Assembly (NCBI GenBank): GCA_964626885.1
Contig: CAZVJA010000010.1
Location: forward strand, 1 to 52,354
Reading direction: 5' to 3'
DNA: 52,354 bases
From: CAZVJA01 sp964626885
GTDB lineage: Bacteria; Planctomycetota; Planctomycetia; Planctomycetales; Planctomycetaceae
Shown: positions 9,796 through 19,223 of the stretch, piece by piece
How the letters are laid out: the number at the start of each line of letters is the position of its first letter
Numbering within the stretch: position 1 is the stretch's first letter
Notes under the pieces: model-generated
The model's database searches: none
What the model was told of the DNA's origin: nothing
Seen by the model: only the letters and a program-made list of their open reading frames with translations
Made by a program: the position numbers and the translations under genes

Positions 9796-10186
9796 TCTCC
9801 CCGGCGCGGTTCGGAGTATTCCCAGGGCGGGTTGCCGTCCGCTGGGTCACGTGTTGCGGTTTGTTGTGAAAAGCGTAATTTCCCGCGGCAAATCGCGTTA
9901 TGGCCGAGCCTGATTCGCCGAAGCAGTGTCATTAGAAGAGGATGCCAAGCCTCTCTGCAAACCCCTGGATTCAATCGCCATGTATGACCTGGACTTCGCG
10001 GGCATCACTCTCGATTGAGCGGTACGAGGATGAGTTGGTAGCAGGTCTCCGTCCCTCGTCACTGGATTTGCAATCACATTCCGGCATGGCTAGACTCGAC
10101 CGGGTTGATGTTGCATAGCCTAAAAAGGCCTTTGACGGCGGTGTTCGTGACGACGCCGATCTCAACACCGGCGGGAGGAATGACTA
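9796..10186. other. Intergenic region upstream of rsfS
   Basis: About 390 bases with no convincing gene. Its right end holds the GGGAGGA ribosome-binding site of rsfS. A minus-strand frame at 9971-10168 has no recognisable features and was not called. Confidence 0.5.
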
Positions 10187-10189
10187 ATT
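10173..10189 (+). promoter_or_regulatory. rsfS ribosome-binding site and AUU start
   Basis: GGGAGGA at 10173-10179 is followed by 7 bases and then ATT at 10187. An in-frame TGA at 10181-10183 blocks any upstream start, and no ATG, GTG or TTG occurs in frame until TTG at 10307, which lies inside conserved sequence. An ATG at 10180 belongs to a 5-codon out-of-frame ORF and is too close to the Shine-Dalgarno sequence. Confidence 0.65.
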
Positions 10190-10621
10190 ACAAGTAATCC
10201 TATCGAGCGAGACCAGAGCTCACGTTCAACGCAAAGTCTTCAGCAGGCTTGTCTTTGTGCGAAAATCGCTGACGATTATCGCGGGAAAGACACCGTCGTC
10301 CTGGATTTGACCGGTATCACCCCGATCTTCGATTATTTCGTGCTGACAACCGGAAACAGCCCGAGGCAGATGCGAGCCATCGCCGATGAGGTTGACCGTG
10401 TACTTCGAGAGCAGGGGGCTGAACGGCTGGGACTCGAAGGCTACGAAACAAGCACGTGGCTTCTGCAAGACTACGGCGACATCGTGCTGCACATCTTCAC
10501 GCCGGAAGCACGCGGCATCTACGATCTGGAGCACTTGTGGGGAGACGCTCCGCGCGTCGACTGGCGCACCGCGTGCAACGAGCCGACGGAGCAGCCGACT
10601 TCCCACCGCGCCGCACTGTGA
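10187..10621 (+). CDS. rsfS: Ribosomal silencing factor RsfS
   Basis: A 144-residue RsfS (DUF143 family) protein. Conserved blocks are CAKIADDYRGKDTVVLDL (about residues 24-41), TPIFDYFVLTTGNS, and the C-terminal WLLQDYGDIVLHIFTPEARG with YDLEHLWGDA. RsfS binds ribosomal protein L14 on the 50S subunit and blocks subunit joining when nutrients are scarce. The first conserved block lies upstream of any standard in-frame start codon, so the start must be ATT at 10187 or another rare codon, unless the sequence has an error. argS follows 130 bases downstream. Family certain; start codon unusual. Confidence 0.9.
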   Translation: MTSNPIERDQSSRSTQSLQQACLCAKIADDYRGKDTVVLDLTGITPIFDYFVLTTGNSPRQMRAIADEVDRVLREQGAERLGLEGYETSTWLLQDYGDIVLHIFTPEARGIYDLEHLWGDAPRVDWRTACNEPTEQPTSHRAAL

Positions 10622-10750
10622 AGGCCGCCGACTTCGCGGAACGGCCGCACGGATGAATCGCAATTCACTTGCCTTGAGCGCTGGTCGTTTCCCAGAATCT
10701 AAGTCTGCGACGCGTCTCCGCTACTCCCCATATGTCAGGTTTCCTAGCGC

Positions 10751-12718
10751 ATGAATATTCTCGCCGAACTCCGACGCCGATTCGAGAAAGCGCTCGCGCC
10801 GCTTGTGCAAAATCCCGCCGACCTCGCGGAACTGGCTGCCATGGTCAAGCCGTCGCAGCAAGATCGGTTCGGAGATTTCCAGGCAAATTGCGCGATGCCT
10901 CTCGGGAAGCAGCGTGGTGAGAATCCGCGCGACCTCGCCGCCAGAATTCTGGAAGGTCTCCAGATCGACGATCTTTGCCTCACACCCGAAGTGGCGGGGC
11001 CGGGTTTCATCAACCTCACGTTGCGAGACGATTGGCTCCAATCGGAACTCGGCCTCAAAGCTTCCGCCGTGGATCTTCGTCCGTCGGCAGTAGACACCAA
11101 GCGAACGTACGTCGTCGACTTCTCGGGGCCGAACATCGCCAAGCCGATGCACGTCGGCCATCTGCGAAGCACCGTCATCGGTGACGCTCTCTGTCGCGTG
11201 TTGCGTTTTCTGGGGCACTCCGTCATCGGCGATAACCACATCGGCGATTGGGGGACCCAATTCGGAATGATCATCTACGGGTACAAACATTTCGTCGATT
11301 CGGTTGCCTTCGCGCGAAATCCTGTTGACGAACTGGCGCGCTTGTATCGTCTGGTCAACCGCTTGTGCGATTACTTCGAGACCAAGGATGCATTGCCTGA
11401 TTGGCAAGAAGAGCTGGCGCGACGCCGAAACGAAGCCGAAGCTGCGAAGAGATCGACCGCTCCGACCGACAAAGAGGGAATGAAAGCGCTCAACAAGCTG
11501 CAGGCGAATGTGCCCGAGCTGGCCGCGCGAGTTGCCAAGGCGGAAGAGGGACTTCGGGAAATCGAAGGGGACTCGCAACTCGCTCAGCTCGTCGCTGCGC
11601 ACCCGCAGATTCTTGTGGAGACACGACTCGAGACCGCACGACTGCATGCCGGAGACGCGGAAAACCGCGGGCTATGGGATTCCTTTCTGCCGAAATGTTT
11701 AGCGGTATTGCAGCAGATGTACGATCGGCTCGATATCAAGTTTGATCTCGCGCTCGGTGAGAGCTTCTATCAGCCGATGTTGGCGGATGTCGTCAGTTCG
11801 CTGGAGTCCGCTGGCTTGGCGCGCGTCAGTGAAGGGGCGACTTGCGTATTCCTGCAAGGTCAGAAAGCTCCGTTCATCATCCGTAAAGGGGATGGCGCCT
11901 TCACATACGGTACGACCGATCTGGCTACGATTCGCTACCGGATCGAGACGTTGCATGCGGACGCCATGCTGTATGTGGTCGATGACCGTCAGGGAGAACA
12001 TTTCCGATCGTTGTTCGAGACCGCTCGCCTGTGGGGATACGGTCAACCGGACTATCGGCACGTGAGCTTTGGAACAATCCTAGGGGAAGACAAGCGACCG
12101 TTCCGCACTCGTTCGGGTGATACCGTGGGACTGGAGAGCCTGCTCGATGAAGCCGTCGCCCGGGCCCGCCAAATCATCGACGAGAACGACGATGCGAAGG
12201 AGACGCCGGAACTTGATGAGGCGACCCGCGCTCAGGTTGCGGAGATCGTCGGCATCGGCGGCATCAAATATGCGGATCTTCACCACAACCGGGAAAGCGA
12301 TTACGTATTCAGTTGGGAGAAGATGCTCGCCAAAACCGGAGACACCGCGACGTACATCCAGTATTCCTACGCGCGGATTTGCGGCATCTTTCGCAAGGGA
12401 AACCTCGATCGGGACGAGTTTCGCCGTCAGGGGCACACCGTGCTGTTGCAACATCCTTCCGAGCGGAATCTCGCGCTGCACCTGTTGCGGTTTCAAGAGG
12501 CGGTCGAGGCGGTTGCCGTGGACTATCGGCCAAATTTGCTGACTCAGCACCTGTTCGAGACGGCCGATCGATTCACGAATTTCTATGAGAACTGTTCGGT
12601 TCTGAAGGAAGAGGACGAGGCACTGCGCAACAGCCGGCTGGTGCTCTGCGATCTGACCGCCCGCACGCTTCGGCAAGGGCTCGAGCTATTGGGAATTCGC
12701 ACCTGCGAGCAAATGTAG
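10751..12718 (+). CDS. argS: Arginyl-tRNA synthetase
   Basis: A 655-residue class I synthetase that charges tRNA-Arg. The ArgRS N-terminal (Add1) domain occupies about residues 1-100. The HIGH-type motif is PMHVGH (HVGH 134-137) in the context FSGPNIAKPMHVGHLRSTVIGD. GAFTYGTTDLATIRYR and FGTILGEDKRPFRTRSGDTV mark the catalytic core, and the C-terminal DALR anticodon-binding domain ends the protein. As in most ArgRS, there is no classic KMSKS. It is about 80-100 residues longer than usual because of a charged, coiled-coil-like insertion at about residues 205-300. Three tRNA-Arg genes occur in the array 15 kb downstream. Confidence 0.96.
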   Translation: MNILAELRRRFEKALAPLVQNPADLAELAAMVKPSQQDRFGDFQANCAMPLGKQRGENPRDLAARILEGLQIDDLCLTPEVAGPGFINLTLRDDWLQSELGLKASAVDLRPSAVDTKRTYVVDFSGPNIAKPMHVGHLRSTVIGDALCRVLRFLGHSVIGDNHIGDWGTQFGMIIYGYKHFVDSVAFARNPVDELARLYRLVNRLCDYFETKDALPDWQEELARRRNEAEAAKRSTAPTDKEGMKALNKLQANVPELAARVAKAEEGLREIEGDSQLAQLVAAHPQILVETRLETARLHAGDAENRGLWDSFLPKCLAVLQQMYDRLDIKFDLALGESFYQPMLADVVSSLESAGLARVSEGATCVFLQGQKAPFIIRKGDGAFTYGTTDLATIRYRIETLHADAMLYVVDDRQGEHFRSLFETARLWGYGQPDYRHVSFGTILGEDKRPFRTRSGDTVGLESLLDEAVARARQIIDENDDAKETPELDEATRAQVAEIVGIGGIKYADLHHNRESDYVFSWEKMLAKTGDTATYIQYSYARICGIFRKGNLDRDEFRRQGHTVLLQHPSERNLALHLLRFQEAVEAVAVDYRPNLLTQHLFETADRFTNFYENCSVLKEEDEALRNSRLVLCDLTARTLRQGLELLGIRTCEQM

Positions 12719-12775
12719 CCGAAAACGGCACGAACATCGCTTACGGGCAACGACGAACGGACGCTCGGACCAAGG

Positions 12776-13843
12776 CTACTTGCTGGTCGCGTGGATCTGC
12801 CGGCCAAAGATCATTCGTCCCGCGCTCGATTGCAGGACACTGGTGACGATGACATCGATTTCCTGGCCGACGAGTTGGCTCGCCTGCTCGCAGACGACCA
12901 TTGTTCCGTCATCCAGGTAGCCGACCCCTTGTCCTTGCGACTCTCCTTCCTTGAGGATCTTCGTCCGCAGACGTTCGCCAGGAAGATACCGGGGTTTGAG
13001 TGCGTTTGCGACGTCGTTGAGGTTGACGACTTCAACCCCCTGCACGCTCGCGACTTTGTTGAGATTGAAGTCGTTGGTGACGACCCGTCCCCCCAGCTGC
13101 TTGGCCAATTCAATCAGCCGCTGGTCGACCGAGATTCCTTTGAATTCCTCGTGGTTGGTTTCACGGACGCGAACATCCGCGTGCGGGCTGTTCTGCAGCT
13201 TGTTCAGCACCTCCAAACCGCGTCGTCCGCGCGTGCGGCGTGCCTTGTCGCTGCTGTCGGCGATATCCTGCACTTCCATCAACACGAACTGCGGGACGAC
13301 CAGCTGAGAATCGATCACGTGCGTTTCGACAAGATCCGCAATCCGACCGTCGATGAGCGCGCTGGAATCGACCACCATCGGTCGGCTCCCCTTCAGTTCG
13401 CGGGAAAATTCAACGTACGGAATGACAAACCGGAAATCATCCCGAGTTTGAATGATGAAAGAGACCGACAGATAGGTGATCATCAAGCTCAGCACGGTCG
13501 CGGTGATGTTCCGGAAATAGAGGGGGACGTCGATCGCCGTGAAGAACGGTTGTACGGCCTGAATGACGAGATAGCTCAGCAGAAAGCCGATCATCACCCC
13601 GAAATAGATCGCTGAGATGATCTCGATCCGCTTCTTGCGAACGAGCAAGTCGATAACCATCACCGATTGCGTGATCGCCAGGATCACAAAGAAGGTGAGC
13701 ACTGTATGGCCGGATACCGACGAGGGCATCGAGGCATCTTTGCCCGGCTGCAGATAGGTAACGATTGCCCCTGCACATACGAGCAGGTAGAGCACGCGAA
13801 TCAGGATGATCGCGAATGTCTTGCGTTCCAACAGGTGTGTCAT
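12776..13843 (-). CDS. Membrane-anchored PIN-TRAM domain protein
   Basis: A 355-residue protein with four N-terminal membrane segments (residues about 9-31, 46-66, 76-98, 112-132), a PIN domain with acidic residues D159, D165, E190, D240 and D258 (MVVDSSALIDGR, VTNDFN), and a C-terminal TRAM domain (about 285-350). It resembles the YacL family in Gram-positive bacteria and cyanobacteria. PIN domains are nucleases; TRAM binds RNA. A membrane-tethered RNase is therefore likely, substrate unknown. ATG at 13843 begins the first hydrophobic segment. The HIT gene lies about 120 bases away on the same strand. Confidence 0.88.
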   Translation of the reverse strand: MTHLLERKTFAIILIRVLYLLVCAGAIVTYLQPGKDASMPSSVSGHTVLTFFVILAITQSVMVIDLLVRKKRIEIISAIYFGVMIGFLLSYLVIQAVQPFFTAIDVPLYFRNITATVLSLMITYLSVSFIIQTRDDFRFVIPYVEFSRELKGSRPMVVDSSALIDGRIADLVETHVIDSQLVVPQFVLMEVQDIADSSDKARRTRGRRGLEVLNKLQNSPHADVRVRETNHEEFKGISVDQRLIELAKQLGGRVVTNDFNLNKVASVQGVEVVNLNDVANALKPRYLPGERLRTKILKEGESQGQGVGYLDDGTMVVCEQASQLVGQEIDVIVTSVLQSSAGRMIFGRQIHATSK

Positions 13844-13960
13844 GTGGGACCGTCTTAGGCTGATGTGTGGATACGTTCATCATAAGGAACGCTGGAGAGG
13901 TTTGCCACTCCCGGATTCCCGCGCGAGAAAACCTGCGGGAATTTCCGCACTTTCAGCCGG

Positions 13961-14503
13961 TTAGGGGGAATCCCCCAGCGCGTCCGTCAAGACATGGTAC
14001 ATGGCGTTCAGAGATTGCGGGATGACGTTGACGTCCGCGAGGACCGGCATAAAGCTGGTGTCACCATTCCACCGCGGCACCAGGTGCCAGTGGATGTGTC
14101 CCGGCAACCCGGCACCCGCGACGCGTCCCAAATTCACGCCGATGTTAAAACCATCGGGCGAGAAGATCTGCTTGAACAGTGCGGTCATCCTTCGCAGTTG
14201 CTGCGCGCACTCCAGCAGTTCGGCGTCGTTCAACTCCTCCAGACCTGCTTTGTGTTCGCGAGGTGCGACCAGCAAGTGCCCGTTGTTATAGGGAAATCGG
14301 TTCAGGACGACCAATGTACTCTCGCCACGCGCGACGACGAGATTTTCGGGGTCGGAATGCTGATCGCGACACCGGCAAAGGAAGCAGTCTTCCTGCACGC
14401 CGCTTCCGGGGTGTTTCTGATCTTTATTATTCAGGATGTAGGCCAATCGCCATGGGGCCCAAATTTGCTCGTGGGTCACAATTTCGGTTCCCTGGGAGAT
14501 CAC
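13961..14503 (-). CDS. HIT-family nucleotide hydrolase/phosphorylase
   Basis: A 180-residue histidine-triad protein. The catalytic motif is GHIHWHLVPRW (H-x-H-x-H), preceded by VLNRFPYNNGHLLVAPREH and GFNIGVNLG. CFLC near the N-terminus, followed later by a histidine, could bind zinc. Related proteins act on dinucleoside polyphosphates such as Ap4A. The listed GTG start overlaps the stop of the LysM gene (GTGA); a second GTG at 14479, nine bases after AGGGA, would give a 172-residue protein and is equally plausible. Confidence 0.88.
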   Translation of the reverse strand: MISQGTEIVTHEQIWAPWRLAYILNNKDQKHPGSGVQEDCFLCRCRDQHSDPENLVVARGESTLVVLNRFPYNNGHLLVAPREHKAGLEELNDAELLECAQQLRRMTALFKQIFSPDGFNIGVNLGRVAGAGLPGHIHWHLVPRWNGDTSFMPVLADVNVIPQSLNAMYHVLTDALGDSP

Positions 14504-14931
14504 TGTGGAATGGCGAGCAGTTGGCCGCGCTGCAATACAGAACTTGGCTCTAGGCCGTTCATTTTCAGCAGACGGTCCACGGTTGTGCCATAACGGCGAG
14601 CGACGGAGGTCGCCGTGTCGCCCGGAAGGACTTCGTGGTAGATCACCTCGCCGGTTTTCGACGGGAGTGTCACGGCGGACGAAGCCGGCACGCGCGGAAC
14701 GTTCTGGAGATCCGTCGGTGCCAGTCTTCCCGCCGGATTACCGATGGAGACAGGTTGCCCCGGCCGCAGCCCCCCTGAAGAACGCGAAGCAGAACCCGAC
14801 TCAACCAGCGGCGAGCCACAACCGGTAAAGAACAAAAATGCTCCCAGGAGACACACCGTACCGATTCGCCCATTTGTGCCGAGGGGCGCACCGTTGCTCG
14901 TTTGCACGTTCTGAGGCATCAGCATTTTCAA
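14500..14931 (-). CDS. LysM-domain lipoprotein
   Basis: A 143-residue protein with a lipoprotein signal (hydrophobic stretch and LFFTGC lipobox with Cys at about residue 38), a Ser/Gly/Pro-rich linker and a C-terminal LysM domain (YHEVLPGDTATSVARRYG, then LLKMNGL and GQLLAIP). LysM binds peptidoglycan or chitin-like polymers, so it is probably an outer-membrane or periplasmic anchor. Translationally coupled to the HIT gene. The N-terminal 20 residues are long for a signal peptide; a downstream start is possible. Confidence 0.8.
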   Translation of the reverse strand: MKMLMPQNVQTSNGAPLGTNGRIGTVCLLGAFLFFTGCGSPLVESGSASRSSGGLRPGQPVSIGNPAGRLAPTDLQNVPRVPASSAVTLPSKTGEVIYHEVLPGDTATSVARRYGTTVDRLLKMNGLEPSSVLQRGQLLAIPQ

Positions 14932-15136
14932 GGTGATCCCACAACGCGATTGGCTGAGATCCTAATTGCTCCATACACCGCATTGTCATGAAGCGTAACG
15001 TGAAGCCCCGAAGCCGCGCGTATTTTAGTCGATACGATCCCGCAGGCAAGATGGACTGCGCTCTGGCGGCGTCCTGTGTTAGGCGTTCTTTCGTACGTGG
15101 GAATGTCGCCCGCGAGGCGACAGGGGACATTTGCCG

Positions 15137-15772
15137 TCACGCCGCTCCACGGGCATTCCCCGCGCCTCGGACGTGTCGTCCCTTGCGATAGATCCGTGCA
15201 TGTACGTCGTCGAGAATCCAGTGAAACAAGAGCAAGTGAATTGATTCCACCAGTCCCATGTCATCGCTCGGTACGTGAAGGTTTTCCTGGGCCAAGTCCT
15301 GGAGTTTACCACCGCTGAATCCGGTGATACCCCAGGTGCGCAGGCTCTGGCGATTGGCCCAGGTAACCGCGTTCAGCACGTTCGGGCTGTTGCCGCTGCC
15401 GCTGATGGCAATCAGCATGTCATCCGGCGATGCGTAGGTTTTGAGTTGCTCGACGAAGATGCGGTCGAAGCCTTCGTCATTCCCCCAGGCGAGAATGCCG
15501 GATGTATTATCGGTCAAACTCAGCACCTTGAGTCGTTTGACGGAGTCGTTGTTGAAGTCCGACCGATCGAGCGTGCTCTTCGCCAGATCCTCGCAGATGT
15601 GCGAGGAGGTCGAACCGCTGCCGCCGTTCCCGCAAAGAAACACGAACCGACCATCAACATAGGCGGCATGAATTTCCTGTGCGAGACGCTCGACGTTGCT
15701 CATGTCGATACGACTACAGATCTCCGAACAACGGTTCAGATAAGCAAACGGACTCAGATCGGCTCCGATCAT
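15137..15772 (-). CDS. SIS-domain sugar isomerase (GmhA-like)
   Basis: A 211-residue protein with a single SIS domain: FLCGNGGSGSTSSHICEDLAKS (phosphosugar loop, split by family residues), LSLTDNTSGILAWGND, and LIAISGSGNSPNVLNA. Closest family is sedoheptulose-7-phosphate isomerase GmhA (heptose precursors) or DiaA-like proteins. The GmhA catalytic Glu and His positions could not be checked by eye. The C-terminus is short and basic. No other heptose genes are in view, so function is inferred. Confidence 0.8.
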   Translation of the reverse strand: MIGADLSPFAYLNRCSEICSRIDMSNVERLAQEIHAAYVDGRFVFLCGNGGSGSTSSHICEDLAKSTLDRSDFNNDSVKRLKVLSLTDNTSGILAWGNDEGFDRIFVEQLKTYASPDDMLIAISGSGNSPNVLNAVTWANRQSLRTWGITGFSGGKLQDLAQENLHVPSDDMGLVESIHLLLFHWILDDVHARIYRKGRHVRGAGNARGAA

Positions 15773-15965
15773 GGTCGTGGTCCTTCACGATTATCGATGG
15801 TGCGGAATTCGAAGAGGAGATTAACAGAGGCGAGTGTGCCGCCGGGAGGGCGGGGCGTAATGTAGCGATTCCCGCGAAACGCGCACAGACGAGCTTTTCC
15901 CGGCAGCCCGACGGCGACGATCAACGGCGAAATGCCCCCATCTTTCAGAGAGATCAACGACGCGT

Positions 15966-16820
15966 TTACAGCTTCAAATGCGCCAAGGCATCCGCCGGGG
16001 GCATCACGTAGCCGATGTAAAACGGTCCGAATTCCGCGTAGCGGGCGGAAGCCTGATCGAACCGCATTGTATAGACGATTTCCTTGATATGTTCCGGTGC
16101 GCGGCTCCAGAGGGTGACTCCCCATTCCCAGTCGTCGAAGCCGGTCGAGGCGGTGATCAACTGGCTCACCCGCCCCGCGAAACGAATTCCCGAGGTGGCA
16201 TGCTCCGCCATCAAGGAACTTCGGACGCTGAACGGCTCGGTGTACCAGTTGGCGAGCGGATGTCGAATCTTGTTCATCGGGTAGAAGCAGACGACCGGAA
16301 ACGGGGGAATATCGGGATACAGCCGCTGCTTGTTCATCGCCGGCAGCCGCTGTCCGTAGGCGTTGAGCTTCGCGGCATAAGCGGGATCGGCGGGGTCGGT
16401 TCCTTCAAGTCTCAATCGTTCGCCATACTGTTCGATGGTCGGAACGTATTCCGAAACCTCGGTAATCGAAACGAACGACCAGGCCGGTTCGAGAACCGTG
16501 CCGAATCGGCTGGCGCGAATCGCCTGGGGGATCGCATCGATCAACAGCGGATCGGCATCCATGATCATCAATCCGAGATCGGCCTTATGCCCCGAGACGA
16601 CCGAGGTCTGGATTCTGGCCGGCGCTCCGTCACGCTCTGGATCGAGGATCCGATAAATCTCCTCGCGTCCCTGAGCGCGGTCCGCATCGGAAATTTGAGC
16701 GAGTTCTTTCTGGTTCACTCGATAATACAGGTGCAGGCAATGCCACCCTTCCGCGAGCCGGACAGTCGGCTCGGCGAGCGATTGCGGAGCGGGAGCGTGT
16801 GACGAAGCAGGTCGATTCAC
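15966..16820 (-). CDS. hemQ: Coproheme decarboxylase HemQ (chlorite dismutase family)
   Basis: A 284-residue chlorite-dismutase-fold protein. The C-terminal half matches HemQ: LMAEHATSG contains the likely heme-ligand His (H207), then TGFDDWEWGVTLWSRAP and MRFDQASARYAEFGPFYIG. FYPMNK and NWY are also family hallmarks. HemQ performs the last step of the coproporphyrin-dependent heme pathway. I chose GTG at 16820 because CGAGG lies seven bases upstream; a longer frame to 16928 has poor N-terminal sequence. No other heme genes are adjacent. Confidence 0.88.
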   Translation of the reverse strand: MNRPASSHAPAPQSLAEPTVRLAEGWHCLHLYYRVNQKELAQISDADRAQGREEIYRILDPERDGAPARIQTSVVSGHKADLGLMIMDADPLLIDAIPQAIRASRFGTVLEPAWSFVSITEVSEYVPTIEQYGERLRLEGTDPADPAYAAKLNAYGQRLPAMNKQRLYPDIPPFPVVCFYPMNKIRHPLANWYTEPFSVRSSLMAEHATSGIRFAGRVSQLITASTGFDDWEWGVTLWSRAPEHIKEIVYTMRFDQASARYAEFGPFYIGYVMPPADALAHLKL

Positions 16821-16985
16821 GGCGAACCTCGGTAGTCTCTCAATGGTTTTGGAATGCCGCCGCAACACTGGGGATCCGCGGCGACAGCCAGATTCTAGCG
16901 CACCAGGCAGCGACGCGAAAGCGAGCACGTCGCGTAAAATCCGTTCCTTGCCGGAACATGGAAAAGTTCTGACCGGGTCGCCTGC

Positions 16986-19166
16986 TCAGCGCTCTGCTCC
17001 GCCAGCCGATTCCGGGGAGCGCCGCGCGTCCTCATGCTGCACAGTGATACGACCGTCGGTCCAACCAAGATTCTTCCCCACGGCGATTGGGTAATCCCAT
17101 CCGGACGACTGAGCCTGGAAGAGATGGACCGGAGTATGCTCCGCCGCCATCCCCACCGCCTGTGGAATGTCCAAAAACCGCATCACATTCAGAAAGTCGG
17201 GCCCAGACTGGTGAGTGGTCGGCAACTGATGCAGGTTGAGTCGCGCAATTCCTGTCTCGAACAATGCGGCGTAGAGGGTGGCGACACTGCTCTCAGAGTG
17301 TGCATCGATAATCAGAGCCGTCTCCTGCAGTCCCGGCAGGGATCGCAGCGACTGAATCGCGCGACGCATGTCCCAAACCCGCATCCCGTCGAGCGTTTGT
17401 CCCAGCAACATGAACCGGCGGCGAATGTGTGTTCGCTTCTTCGGATCGCGGGTCCATTCAGTCGGCCCGATGCCGCGCGGCGCGACATACGCATGAATCT
17501 CCGCCGACGATTCAAGATTTTTCCGCATCCGCGTCATTGCTTGCTCATCGGGAAGCACGCGTTCCTCATCTTTCAGTTGCGCGGGCAACGATGCGCTGAA
17601 GGTTCCCAGAAACTCCCGCCACCCGGCGTCATCGAGCACGTGAAGCACGACGCGCTCAGCCTTGGCCAGTTCCAGGTCTGCTCGTCGTACGAGGAACAAC
17701 CGCAATCGGATCTTCTCCTGGCTGGTGAAGTCATAAGCGTCCACTTTCAGCAAGCCGCACGGGACCGAGAATGCCTGTTCGACGTCTAATTGCGCGCCCC
17801 CGTCGACAGGGTCAGTCGGCCAACCGCGGAAACATTTTTCGCGGAGATTCTTCAGCCATCCGTCGCGCTGTGCGGTCCATTCATTCACGGATTTCGGTGG
17901 TGTGAATTCTTCATGGCTCGGTACGAACGATTCCTGAATCTTTGTATTGCGTTCGTCTGTGGGGAGTTGACCGAAGACCCGGAGATCTGCCGGGGTGGCG
18001 AACGGCAGGGCCGCCATTTCAATCGGCGGGTCCTCTCCCTTGAGGTGCCGGTTGAACCAGTGAAACGCGGCGATCTGCAATTCTTGCGAATCGACGTGTG
18101 GGCCGTCGGAAATCTGCAGACCAATCTTATCGAGCGCGCCTTGCAGCTCATAAATACGGCGCGTCTTGTTGTAAACATCGACCACTCCATCGAGCGGAAA
18201 GATGCGGTCCTTGTCGGTGTTGGTGATCAACAGTGGCCGAGGAGAAACGAGCGCTGCGACCTGCGGATAGTCCCACTGGTAGGTGTTCACCGGGTACATG
18301 CAATCGCAGTGTCCTTCGACGCAGCCGTCGACAACGTGATTCTTGAGGCTCGTAATCCCTGCTACCGGGACCGCCACCTTGATGCGATCGTCGAGAGCCG
18401 CCACCCACCAGGAATACGCGCCGCCGCCGGACCGTCCCGTGACACCGAAACGATCCGCGTCCACTTCCGGTCGCGTTTCCAGGTAATCGAGCGCACGAAT
18501 ACTGTTCCACGCTTCGACCCCTGCCGGCGTGTAGCCCCGCGAGTTCCACCACCACATCCCTTCGCGGTACGTGCCGTGATGAAGTCCCTCAATCTCGCCG
18601 AGTTGCAAGGTGTCGATCATCAAACACACGTATCCATTCCGCGCGAACCAGGCGCCGTGGTGCCGGTAGTGTGTCTTGTTGCCGAAGCTGATGCCGTCTT
18701 TTTTCTCCTGCCCATGCCCGCAAACGTATAGGATCGTCGGCAGCTTTCCCTTCACTTCCGTTGGCCGGTACAAGTTGCCCGTGACGTACAACCCCGGCAT
18801 CGATTGGAACTCGACCTTCTCAACGACAAACCCGGGTTGCTCGAAGGTTCCGGTCACCATCGGCTCCAGCGGAGTCCGTTCCGGCAGCGGATCGAGAGAG
18901 AGCATCTCGCGCAACTGCCGGCGATATTCGTCCCGATGCTTCTCCCAATCGATCGCTGAGCTGATTTTGGAAAGGCAAGCGTCGGTCAGGCGGTGCGTCT
19001 CGGCGCGAAAATAGTCGGCGATCATCCGATCACCGCGGCTAGTGTCGTAGGGAGTTTCGTCCTTCCCCTTGGGAGAAGCTTCTTTCGGCGCGGCGGAACT
19101 CGGTTCCACGGCAGTAATGAAATACAAAACGATCAACAGCGTAAGCATCGCTGGCGGACGAATCAT
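16986..19166 (-). CDS. Secreted alpha/beta hydrolase (acetylxylan-esterase-like)
   Basis: A 726-residue protein with an N-terminal signal peptide. The first half is an alpha/beta hydrolase: GNLYRPTEVKGKLPTILYVCGHG (oxyanion region, within residues about 120-145), the nucleophile elbow VTGRSGGGAYSWW (Ser in GRSGG) and a likely HVDSQELQ histidine. This resembles acetyl-xylan esterase/dienelactone-hydrolase relatives abundant in planctomycetes. The C-terminal 250 residues resemble a degenerate second hydrolase domain. ATG at 19166 follows AGGGAA; the frame opens at 19223. It lies directly after the enolase-superfamily gene, so both may act in carbohydrate degradation (inference). Confidence 0.8.
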   Translation of the reverse strand: MIRPPAMLTLLIVLYFITAVEPSSAAPKEASPKGKDETPYDTSRGDRMIADYFRAETHRLTDACLSKISSAIDWEKHRDEYRRQLREMLSLDPLPERTPLEPMVTGTFEQPGFVVEKVEFQSMPGLYVTGNLYRPTEVKGKLPTILYVCGHGQEKKDGISFGNKTHYRHHGAWFARNGYVCLMIDTLQLGEIEGLHHGTYREGMWWWNSRGYTPAGVEAWNSIRALDYLETRPEVDADRFGVTGRSGGGAYSWWVAALDDRIKVAVPVAGITSLKNHVVDGCVEGHCDCMYPVNTYQWDYPQVAALVSPRPLLITNTDKDRIFPLDGVVDVYNKTRRIYELQGALDKIGLQISDGPHVDSQELQIAAFHWFNRHLKGEDPPIEMAALPFATPADLRVFGQLPTDERNTKIQESFVPSHEEFTPPKSVNEWTAQRDGWLKNLREKCFRGWPTDPVDGGAQLDVEQAFSVPCGLLKVDAYDFTSQEKIRLRLFLVRRADLELAKAERVVLHVLDDAGWREFLGTFSASLPAQLKDEERVLPDEQAMTRMRKNLESSAEIHAYVAPRGIGPTEWTRDPKKRTHIRRRFMLLGQTLDGMRVWDMRRAIQSLRSLPGLQETALIIDAHSESSVATLYAALFETGIARLNLHQLPTTHQSGPDFLNVMRFLDIPQAVGMAAEHTPVHLFQAQSSGWDYPIAVGKNLGWTDGRITVQHEDARRSPESAGGAER

Positions 19167-19223
19167 GGGGTTCCCTGTTGCGCACAGAACATTTGAGAGA
19201 CTGTCGCGGGCACCGATCAACAC

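Noticed and set aside
10180..10197. ATG at 10180 as the rsfS start
   Set aside because: It is out of frame, reads only five codons, and lies directly against the Shine-Dalgarno sequence.
17034..18731. Two plus-strand frames opposite the alpha/beta hydrolase
   Set aside because: Antisense to a gene with a clear nucleophile elbow and signal peptide; composition typical of non-coding frames.
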